From Oppiella nova (taxonomy: Eukaryota; Arthropoda; Arachnida; Sarcoptiformes; Oppiidae), in assembly GCA_905397405.1 (NCBI GenBank), contig CAJPVJ010000021.1, forward strand, positions 1-64,000: a DNA stretch of 64,000 bases, written 5' to 3'. The position numbers and the translations under genes were made by a program. Positions within the stretch are counted from its first letter, which is position 1; every line of letters begins with the position of its first letter. Of this stretch, positions 41,862-52,005 are shown piece after piece. The notes under the pieces are model-generated. The model was not told the DNA's origin and did not search any database. It saw only the letters and a list, made by a program, of their open reading frames with translations.

Positions 41862-43215
41862 AATATATTGTTTATATTCAGTCCTTAATTACTATGATTT
41901 CTCTCTGCGATCATTCATTCATTCATTCATTCATCTCATTCTCGGCTCTCATCCTATGCTCTCTCTCAATTGCAGTGCTATTTTCGCATTCAAATTCTCT
42001 CCCTAAATGTGTTATTGCCTCACATTAACTCAAACATTTGCTTATGTATTATGGATTGTAATTTGCAATTCATTGCTGTGTATCATAGCTCTATCATTGC
42101 TGTGCTTTTAATTTAGATTTTTTATATTTCTATTTATTATTTTGATAAATATTTTCTGCTATCAAGCGCTCGTTAACACAAATTTATGGCTTTTATGATA
42201 ATAGGAAGCGAAGGAAATGGCCAAATGGCTGTCAGACCTCAAATGCATTGCCTGTCAACGTATATGTCTTTCCAGAGCTGGTCTGGCCGTAAGCGAATAC
42301 AGTACAGGCAAACCTATTGTATAAGAATAGCATAGAGAATGTACAAGGTTAGTCCATAATTAGCATAAAAAACAAAGTGTTAGTATCGGTGTTACCCATC
42401 GAGAGACATATCAATGAGTCGTTTGACTCCCGAGTGCTCGAAGACCTCTTCCTGAGAGGCTTCCGGTTCGAAGACAACATTGAACGTGAAGGACCTGGAT
42501 AATCCTGATATAGGATCTCCAACCTATTGGTAATGTACGGCATACAAGCAATGAGATGAGCAAAAAGCAACAAAATAGTCATCAATATCATCAACAACAT
42601 CATCATCAACAACAAACATCAACTTTGGTGGTATGTATGCTCTCCCGTAATATGTGATGATTATATCCATACACTAAACCTATTATTAGCATAAATAGCG
42701 TGGGCTATAAGAGAGGGCCAACACTATACATACATACGATACAGTCGATTGCAATTATAGTGAACGCTTTGATTCACTAAAAACAGTTGCACTACAAGTG
42801 ATCATTAGTTTGGGAATTGATCTCTGGGTTCACAGCATTCAATAAATCCAGTCATTCCGTGCACAACAACACACACTACAGTACTATGGCTTCACTCCAA
42901 AGGCTATGTCTTATTACTTGAATTTGTCCGCCGTCTGGAAAATTGAGTGTCTGGTCCTTACGGTCACTGTTCTGGATCTGTTTCGGTGATAATGGTCGCA
43001 CTCTACCAGAAAAATATGGCATTCATGTAAAAACACATAAAAATAACTCAATTGTTATAAGCGATGGAAAAGGAGGCCAAACGCATAGCAAACCTAATAA
43101 CAACATTAATATTGTTAAAACCGGGTTCTGGTGGCCTCTGGTCGTGGAACAGATCATTAGACACTCCTCTTCCTGTCATCATTTGTTCATTTGTGTCAAT
43201 ACTTTTGGAATTCAT
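37926..43215 (-). CDS. KIF12: KIF12-like kinesin motor protein
   Basis: A microtubule-dependent ATPase motor. Exons: 43215-43094, 43002-42918, 42523-42396, 42313-42238, 41589-41461, 41213-41081, 41014-40902, 40747-40636, 40527-40409, 39315-39211, 39122-39042, 38779-38598 and 38438-38254, with a probable last exon at 38005-37926. All are in frame, giving about 549 residues. Motor landmarks in order: INVVIRVRPLS, P-loop [17 protein letters not shown], switch I NDNSSRSH, switch [22 protein letters not shown] and [10 protein letters not shown]. The stretch [14 protein letters not shown] matches the KIF12 signature rather than the usual kinesin loop. Behind the motor lie leucine-rich, coiled-coil-like segments ([42 protein letters not shown]). 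An in-frame TGA stands four codons before the start ATG. Alternative 3' end: reading on through 38254 to a stop at 38000, giving 607 residues. The intron at 41015-41080 is only 66 nt. Two donors begin GTCTG, which is unusual. Family identity is firm; the 3' end is not. Confidence 0.9.
40603..40630. repeat. (CA)n microsatellite in kinesin intron
   Basis: A CA-rich run immediately downstream (in the gene's sense) of the exon ending at 40636. It lies only a few bases after the donor GTACCAG. Confidence 0.9.
41224..41965. repeat. perfect 106-bp inverted repeat flanking kinesin exon 5
   Basis: Bases 41224-41329 are the exact reverse complement of 41860-41965, including a five-unit GAAT run. The 530-bp interval between the arms contains kinesin exon 5 (41461-41589) and a (CT)n tract (41822-41858) that abuts one arm. 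The arms lie in the two introns flanking the exon. Confidence 0.93.
41822..41858. repeat. (CT)n microsatellite
   Basis: Dinucleotide run in a kinesin intron, directly next to one arm of the inverted repeat. Confidence 0.95.
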
Positions 43216-44242
43216 CTTAAGATAGTATCAGACATTTGCCACAAAACATGGTTAAGAGACAGTAGAAACCACACACACAACTAGACACTAATCATATTTA
43301 TATTTAATTAGTTTTAATATTAAACAAAAGTAAGACTCGAGAGCTTTAGAGTGGAAATAAAGATTAAGAAGTGGTGAATGTCTTGTTGTATGAGAAACAC
43401 AGACATCGCTTCACCAAATCTAATGCACATTAGTCTTACAGAATTGCCATTCATTTTAATGATTATATAAAACTTATACACAATTCTCAGTATTATTATT
43501 ACTATTAATAATATTATGAAAAAAACTTTGTTGTTTGAGTTATACTCACAACAAACTCGCTTTACTATGGAAACACTCACCTATTTATATAATATTTCAT
43601 ATATATCACCGAATATTACAACATTTAACACTGAATTCTCGGTTACTTCACTGTAATTGCTGTACGTTTTTCACAATATGTGTGCGGAATAGCACTCACA
43701 TATCAAATCTACACTGCTATTTTGCTCACTTTTTGCCCATTAAACTATTGTTTTGGCTACCTCTGAATTTAGTTGTTTTTACATTACAAATCAATAATTA
43801 AAAACGTATCATTCATTTTTGAAAAACAAATTATATCTCAATGAGAGGATAGTTCCCAATATCATAATAAACTTATATTGAAGTTTTGTAGACATTAAGA
43901 TGTGGGCTTAAATTATCTATGGGTTACCAACGAGTCCATTGACTCTTTAACTGTAAGCTTATTAATGTGTTAAGTGATTGCTGTCAAACTCACGATAACT
44001 TTATTAAAAAGACTTTTATTTCCTCAAAATTACAATAAAATTATAAATAATTTAATACTTTTTGTTGTTGTGAATTAAATTTTGTTTAAAAGTCGTATTG
44101 GGGTATGTTTTTTGATTACTTAACTATAATCTCATTTAATGTAAAACAAAGTGTTTGAATAATAGATTAAAACTTAATGAAAGAATGACATCAACAGCAG
44201 TCAGAGACATGAATAATGGTATCGATTTGTTTTGTTCGCAAC

Positions 44243-44281
<39 letters not shown>

Positions 44282-45118
44282 ATTCATTTATTTAATGCAG
44301 AGTTGCTCTCAATTACACACAAATCTTTTAGGGTTTATCTGTATTAGCGACAAATAACTCCTTATTTAACGACAAAGTATCTAAACAATGTACAATTTTA
44401 TTTTTATTAAAATTCATTTTTATCAAAAATCAACAAATTTTATTCATACATTATTTATAATTAATATTTATGTCGAAAAAACAAATTCTTTATATCGAAA
44501 ACAAGAGATAATTAGCATTAAAAAGAATTTCAAATATTGAACAATAAATTGGTGTAAAAAACATTTTCTCAGTTGATATGGAATTCATAAAATGCTAGTT
44601 TAGTTCACGTTTTACTACTTTTTAAACATGAAAATAATGCTTATCTAATAGGTATGTGTTTTAACCCAATATATAATATATACAACAAATCAGGTATTAT
44701 ATAGTTATCAGTTGTCTCTTAGTTCCCATTCTTGTTGTAAAACGAGTGGAAATGAGTGGAAGAAAAATATGAGAGACGATGAGAACGAGACGAGAGGAGA
44801 GATAGCCTATAGTTTGGGAGCATAAGGATGACGACAGGCTCGTTAGGTTAGTCTCCTTACGCCACACAATCTATGCCTTAATTCTGGGGCCACACAAGTG
44901 GTACTCATATTTTCTAAGAACGATACCTAACCTAAAGGTTCGCTTATTATGAGTGCAAACGGAAAACAAAATACATATAAAAAGTGAAACACGAAAAGTC
45001 AAGACTCGTATAGTAATTACCATTAAGTTTGAGCAAACATACGATGTATGCGAGAGAACCAAAAATATAATTATAAGCTTAAAATGTTTAGCAAACAAGA
45101 GCTACAGATATGAGAAGT
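43216..45118. other. intergenic region upstream of the kinesin gene
   Basis: A 1.9-kb AT-rich gap between the reductase stop and the kinesin start, with both genes on the minus strand. It has a (CT)n tract at 44246-44278 and must include the kinesin promoter. I see no other gene. Confidence 0.6.
44246..44278. repeat. (CT)n microsatellite
   Basis: Dinucleotide run upstream of the kinesin gene. Confidence 0.95.
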
Positions 45119-45123
45119 TTATT
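45118..45123 (-). promoter_or_regulatory. AATAAA overlapping the reductase stop codon
   Basis: On the minus strand the last codons read CAA TAA followed by AC, so the hexamer AATAAA spans the final codon and the TAA stop. I saw no other AATAAA in the next 100 nt. If used, the 3' UTR would be only about 10-30 nt. Confidence 0.5.
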
Positions 45124-46656
45124 GGCAGACGGGAGCGGGCAGTTGGGCCTGTTGTAGGCCTGCCATCACATTGCGAGCCGTTAACACAGCCATTGCCAGT
45201 CGAGTCTCGTGAGAAGCACTTCCAATGTGTGGTAATATTACTAAAACAGAGTTAATAAATAATATTTCAATCAAATCATGCCATTAATTCTCAATAAATT
45301 TTAAACATTGCCTCGAAGTACACAAACAAAACATTAGAGTCTATATAAAAACACGAATACATTAATGGATCGGAGTTTCGATTCAATCAAACAGTCCATT
45401 GTATTCGGGTTTTAATGATTTCAAAACAGTATATGAAACCAAAAAAAGATCTAATGTTTGACTGTTTGGTAAGCAGTCATCAAACACTCCCTCTATTTAG
45501 TGGTGAGCGTTGGAGAGACAGGGAAGGGGATAGTGAGGGACAAAGTGTTTGTTAATTAAATTCAATGTTAGACTTAATGTGGAGCTCAGACACACCGGCG
45601 TTAGACAATGAGAGGAGGGGGTCGTCGAGAGGGATCGGTTCCACTTCCATGACGTCGAGTCCGGCTCCTCTAATGTCGCCTGAGTTTAATGCATTGTAAA
45701 GCGCTTTCTGGTCGACGACTGCCCCGCGACTCGTGTTAATCAGGATCGCGCTCGTCTTCATGCGTTTGAATGCCTTTTCATCAAACATGTGACGAGTTTT
45801 GTCGTTCAATAGACAGCTTATGATCACGAAATCACTCTTTTCTAACAGCGCGTCAAACGATACAAATTGTGCGCCCAATGCGTCCGCCGAGGACTTCGCG
45901 CTGTTTCCGCAATACAGATACTCTTTGGCACCAAAACTCTTCAGCCGCTGGCAGACAGCCATCCCTATCCGTCCCATACCAACGAACCCCAGAACACTGT
46001 CTTTGATAGACGAGCCACACATCCATAGGTGGTTCCAACCCGTCTTCCATTCGCCACTAAAACCCATCAAATAAATCAAACCCTCTTTACTACTGTTCAG
46101 ACAAACACTCAAACGCTACGCAAACACAACACAAGACAACCGCAAACACACGCAAAAACTTTCTATACTTTCGGAGCGCTTTTTCCGCTTCAAAAAGTCG
46201 TCGACTGGTGGCCAACAGTAAAGCGATGGTGAGCTCGGCGACCGCATCTGTCAACACGTCGGGTGTATTTCCCACTTTTATGCCTCTCGCGCGACACTCA
46301 TTGACGTCTATGTGATCGAAACCGGCGGATATGGTTGCGATCACTCGCAGCGAGTCGGTCGCCGCATCCAATATATGAGCGTCGATGCGATCGGATAGAG
46401 TGCACAGCAATGCCTGTTTGCCTTTAATCCGCGCCACCAACTCATCTCTCGGCATAATCACCGGCTTTTGCCAGACGTCGAGCGCACAGTGCGGTCGGAG
46501 GGCCTCATAGAGTGGTTGTGGGAGATCGGGTCGAGTCACTAAACACGAGTACATTCTGGTGGACGCACTCCTCGCTGCCCCCAATACGACGATAATATTT
46601 CTTACGATTGATGTCCTCTTCAATACATTTACATTGAATCCAATTATTGTATTCAT
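45119..46656 (-). CDS. GRHPR: glyoxylate reductase/hydroxypyruvate reductase
   Basis: A D-2-hydroxyacid dehydrogenase that reduces glyoxylate to glycolate and hydroxypyruvate to D-glycerate with NAD(P)H. Exons: 46656-46169, 46056-45596 and 45240-45119, giving 356 residues with clean GT..AG junctions in frame. The substrate half has LLCTLSDRIDAHILDAA and VGNTPDVLTDAVAELT. The nucleotide fold has GFVGMGRIG. The catalytic triad is visible: Arg in INTSRGAVV, Glu in EVEPIP and His in ILPHIGSA. The enzyme core matches the human enzyme from about residue 35 (MYSCLVTRPDLP). The first 34 residues are extra: Arg/Lys/Ser/Ile-rich with no acidic residue, like a mitochondrial presequence, though translation could also begin at the ATG at 46554. 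An AATAAA hexamer overlaps the stop codon. Confidence 0.95.
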
Positions 46657-49600
46657 TAATAGCTTCACATAAAAAACAAAATACCGAAAAACTTTATGTA
46701 ATTTTTGTTGCCATTTCTCTCCCTTTCTATCACAATGTTCTCGGAGTGAGTCACCCGTCGGTCACGTTATAAAAGCATTCAACAAAAATTGTTTATTGTT
46801 TCAAATCATCTGCTCTTCTAATTCTGTGGCAATTAAACTAATGCTTTGAAACCCTAGTCCACAATCAGTGCCTATCCGTACAATCAATTTCTATCAGTTT
46901 TTATTATATTATTTTAATATCATATTAATTGCGACGACTAATCGCCTCCAGAGGTAATCACTTTTTAACATTTCCTACAAATTTTTAAAATCTGTTCAAC
47001 AAAACCGTACAACAGATGAGGCGATGCCTCCAAACTCTATCCCCTAATAAGCCTTTGTTCATCTCTATAGCAAATTATGTATTAAAATACAATCCTTTTG
47101 AATCTTTTTTGCCTAAACAGCATATTCTGTACACATTTGTAGTATATTTGTATCAGTGATGGATTGGACTTAAATTTAGACTAAACAACTCGCATTACGA
47201 TTCAATTTAATGGTCATTAAAGCCCCAAAAACAGTACTTTCGTATAATTATTGACTCCTAAAAACAGACTTCCTGTCAAACCCTTTAAACACTTTTTTAG
47301 TGAATCACTAATAACATGCAAAAAATACTAAAAAGCCATGCTAGATAATTTTACGCTTATTTGACTTTATATTTAAACGCAAACTTCATTAACAATAAAA
47401 TAGTTAATCAAATAAAAAAAGAGTTGTGTTGTGTTAAACATAACATTGGATTTAATTTCTAATTAAGCAATGTTACAAATTGTCAAAATGAAGGGTTAAA
47501 ATGAATTAGACGTCTACGGTATGCGTGAGATATAAATCAATGCAAAGGAATTTTAAAAGTAATCTATAACATTTTGAATAAATAAATAAAGGCATATAAA
47601 TTAATAAGAAAATGATTAGAAATTAACTAATAAATCAATTGTTACACCACCATTCAATACGCTACAGCAAAATTATATATAAATATAAAATATAAGAAAA
47701 CTTATTATTTATAAGAATCTAATTCTAATGATTAGGGAGGGGTTGGTATCGGAGCATAATTTGCTCAAATGATCTAAACTTTGGTCTAACCGCAACATTT
47801 TGTGACTTAATTTAAGATCTTAAGTATAGATACCTTTTTTATGGCAAACTTTATAATAAAATATTTTCTAATTAATTAAATTTTCTGAGATATTCTCCAA
47901 AAAATCGTTATAAAAGTCAACTGTTTTTAGGCTTACAATGAGACCTCACATACAACTTTCAATTTAGATTATACTAATAATTAGAGACTTAATATCGATC
48001 GTAAACTTGGCATGCTTATTTAAATTAAAACTACAAAAATACCAAAACAAATAGCTAATATCATATATTATAAATTGATTACAGGTATATTGTATTTATT
48101 TCAAAAATATCAATTAATTGCTTGAATTTTTATTTGTATTATTTTAAAATTATAAATAAAAATAAAATATTAATAAAAGTTGTGTGTTAAACCAAATGGC
48201 GAATAATAAAGTCATTATAAATTTAAGCTAATATTCAATTAATTGCAATTTAATGAAAATATTGTGAATAATAATTTGCATTCATTTCAAAGCCATAAAA
48301 TTATGTGGTTTTCACGTACAGTACAATGCGATTCTTAAATACTGTATTAAAAACTTAATGTTCAAAAGGGTTAATAATTCCTGACTTAATGATCATTTGA
48401 TAAATTGATACAAAAAACTAAAAACTCTGATTGAATTCGCTTTTGGCGTTATTGGAGAGAAAATTGCACAGAATTTCTCATTTAAGAGACCAATACTTAA
48501 ATAAATGTCTTTTAGCCATGAATTGCAACAACAATAACCTAACCATACATTAAAGTTCGCAATGCATTCAAAACTCAAACCCATTTAAATTGTGATTAAT
48601 TGTCGTATTAATGGCTAATAATTTAAACATCAAAACAGTTCCCATTTATAAAGAATTCGTTACATTAAATGTAATATTTAACTAAAAATGTATTTATAAA
48701 AATGTAATTATATTTAAGATTTTAAAAAAGGTTGATATTATTGAGTTAACTTTATAAACTAAATAAATAAATATGTATTTAAAAAATTATTGCTAAATTT
48801 CGTCAAATATCTAATCAATGCAATTATTAATAAAATTTGTCATATTTAGCCAGCTATTTAAAACTTAAATTTTTAAGTGGTGAACAAGGGGTCAAAATAT
48901 TCAGCACTTGTATAAAATTGTTATTATTCTGAGGCTTAAGTAATTTGTAGTGAATTACTAGAAGTAGAAGCCAATAGTGTTGAGTCCAATGAAGACTTAA
49001 GTTAATGAGTATTTCTCACAAGTAATGTCTAATCGTTTCGCAAATCTTTCCTACGCTATACTCTCGAGTATTATATTTCGAGAAATTAATGAATTAATTA
49101 AACATTACTTCACTAAACAGCTTATCATACCTGAGCTTTAATAGTACGGTATTCGTATATACTGTATATACCCTTGTATTTGATTGACACTAACAATAGG
49201 TATAAACAAGTCAACTGTTTTGGCAAAACACGAAAAATAAGTCTTTTGTTACTTAAGTATCCGATGTTTGTCTCAATTGTTTTGCGTAATGAATGGATTA
49301 AAGCGTGATTTACATAAACCTAAGATTCAAGTCATTGATTGAAATGTTGGTATGATTTGAATATTAGATGAGTTTTTTTTGTCTAAAAAAAGAGTGAATC
49401 GTTTCCCACACCACGACTTCATAGCTAAAGAGCTAATGATCTTAAATAATGATAAAACGATTCATACAATCATTGCATTAATTCTAATAATATTATCTCA
49501 TTTTCTCAGACATATTATCTAAAGTAGAAAACTATATACATTAGACACACAAAACTTATAGCTAAGTATAAGTGTATGTAAGCATTCAGTCATTTGTACT

Positions 49601-51927
49601 ACACTTTCAAATCAATTCTTTGTTTGCCTTTAAATGCAATCATAGAAAATCAAAAGCATTAATGATTTTGGAAAATATTTGATAATTATAGCCATTCTCT
49701 CATAACATTATAATTATTTAATTTAAAAACTTTTCATAAATAAGTCATTTAGTTTGACAAATCATTTTTGTGTCATTGAATAGAAAGACAATTATTGAAA
49801 TGATCGCAAAAATGCATTCATTCATCACTTTTGCCAAACCATTCATATTCTCTCCAAAGTCTCCACTAATTCCCAGAAATGATACCAAATATTCATAAAA
49901 TTACTATTTATTTGGTCTCTAATAACTACACAAACGCCTAAATCATCTATAAATATATTTGTAACTAATAATTATTATCAACTATTGATTATATCAAGCA
50001 GATGTGATTAATAAGTAGCCTATAAGATACCATTACTATACTTGTACTTGGTTAATTGGTGATAAGCACCTAACTCGTAGCCAATGTACTACTTCACCAA
50101 TAAATGCATAATTAATTAGAGAAATGAAGATGTGATTAATAAGTAGCCTATAAGATACCATAACTCTACTTGTACTTGGTTAATTGGTGATAAGCACCTA
50201 ACTCGTAGCCAATGTACTACTTCACCAATAAATGCATAATTAATTAGAGAAATGCATTCAATGTGTGCGATAATTTGAGCAAGAATAATTTAACACACAT
50301 TAACTCAATGTTACTGTAACTCAAGAATCAGTGGACAGGGAGGACAGGGAGCACAATCTGCTGGCAATTCTTATATTGTTGTATTAATTGTTTAAATTAG
50401 TTATGCTATTTTACTATTGTATCAAGGTAATAATATTATTACGATAACGCTATGTATTGTAAACTTTTTGTTGTTGTTGTTTAGCAAGGTGTTTATGTAA
50501 TTTAATCGATATTTTGTAATTAATAAAAATTTAAATATATTTTAAACATGTCTTACATTTAGTGGCAAATTATTGACAAACTTTAAGCCGGGAACAAACG
50601 ATTGGAAACCAATGGGTGTTTGATTTGTATGAATTGATTGCAATGAATGGTTATATGAGGACAAGAATTACACCGTTTTATGCATTAATTGAACACCAAT
50701 TCAATGATCATATGATTTATATGTTTTAAACAAACTGTCATTCAATGCAATGTTTTTCATCACAAATATGATTGCATTTGTATGGCTCTATGGGCGACAT
50801 CTATCGCACACATGTGGCACGAAATGTACCAAAACTTTTGATATACAATATCCAGGTAAGTTTCTATCAAATAACTTTGTGTCAAACTTTGGCTATATTT
50901 TAATATAAAAAAGTATATAAATGTAAGTGTCATTTCTAATCACAACTATTTAGACAGAAAATTAATAATTCATGTTATAAACGATCTAGGTTATGAAAGT
51001 TTTTGTATGTACTGTACGTAATTCCTAATTTAAATTCTGACAATTCTTGAGTCAAGAATTTAAATATTATTTTTGTTAAAGTAATTATATATAGATAAGA
51101 GTCAATAGTTTGTTTAATATTGGGTTGAATTCAAACAAAATAAATGTTTTTTTATTGCACACAAGAGCTATATCTAGAAATGAAATGACAATTGGTTTTA
51201 AAGAAAATGGTTTTATTTAAAAATGATTTCATCTTTGAATAAAAAAATAAGTAGAAAAATATGGACTAATATTTAATGATATCCGCCGTCACATCCATCA
51301 CATCCACAGTTGTGTTGCTGTGATTCCCGATTGAAGAAAAACAATTGGTTTCGCGATCTCTTGAGGCATACAAATGGCATACCATTAGACCGCTGGACAA
51401 CCAATTGGTTGAACAGATATATTACACGATTCGCTATTCCCTCGCAAACAAAATGAGCAAAAGATTTGTCTCGCATTTGTTGAAACGAATTGAGCAGAAA
51501 TTGAATTAATATTTTGTATAAATTACTATAAATTATGTTTGCGATGGAGACAGCAATTCCGACACCGAAAAAATGATATAAACTATATTTTACACACGAT
51601 TTGTGAGAAACAAAACTAATTCTTCGCTTTTTTATGACAACTTTTGTGTGTTTTCTACTCTGACTTCTGTTTAACAAATCGATGATTTCGTTTCGACTTC
51701 GCTATTGTTTTTTTAAGACACAATCGCTGTTCCCATTGCATCAGATTTGGCACAAAAATATTTTATAAATAATTAATTTGAGCGCAATTTGTCTACACAT
51801 AAGGCCAACGGGTGTTTGCGTCGATCGGAAAAGTGTTTTTTTTGTTTAAATAATTAGAGTTTACAACAAAACATAATAAAACAAATCACAAGTGGTTTCG
51901 GTTTCGTATAAATATAGCACTCATTCG
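46657..51927. other. AT-rich intergenic region
   Basis: A 5.3-kb space between the Tenectin-like stop and the reductase start. It is very AT-rich, with no convincing gene. It contains one 128-offset duplication (50000-50254). An open frame on the minus strand (51701-51273), with a hydrophobic middle and a Cys/Gly-rich tail, lacks an early ATG and is not accepted as a gene. Confidence 0.55.
50000..50254. repeat. 127-bp tandem duplication, offset 128
   Basis: Bases 50000-50126 recur at 50128-50254 with two substitutions, and the flanks differ. The match length of 127 and the one spare base are the same as at 947 and 52058. The substitutions suggest two haplotypes placed end to end. Confidence 0.92.
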
Positions 51928-52005
51928 TTATCTTCGTCTCGAAGTGGAACCGCCGAAGAATTGGCGGTTCATTCTTAGGAGTAACGGTGCCTGAGGTGAA
52001 CATTC
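51928..52005 (-). CDS. Tnc: Tenectin-like terminal exon
   Basis: A 26-codon last exon: acceptor GACAG at 52006-52010, first codons ECSPQAPLLLRMNRQ, stop TAA at 51928-51930. It supplies the last cysteine of the short C-terminal VWC domain and a basic tail (TSRRR). Its phase fits the donor CAA|GTATGT at 52201. Confidence 0.75.
   Translation of the reverse strand, partial: ECSPQAPLLLRMNRQFFGGSTSRRR

Noticed and set aside
51273-51701. Minus-strand open frame of about 140 codons with a hydrophobic middle and a CGCDGCDGGYH tail
   Set aside because: There is no ATG near its start, a stop lies just upstream, the sequence is AT-rich, and I recognise no family. It could be an exon after an acceptor at 51702, but I found no partner exon.
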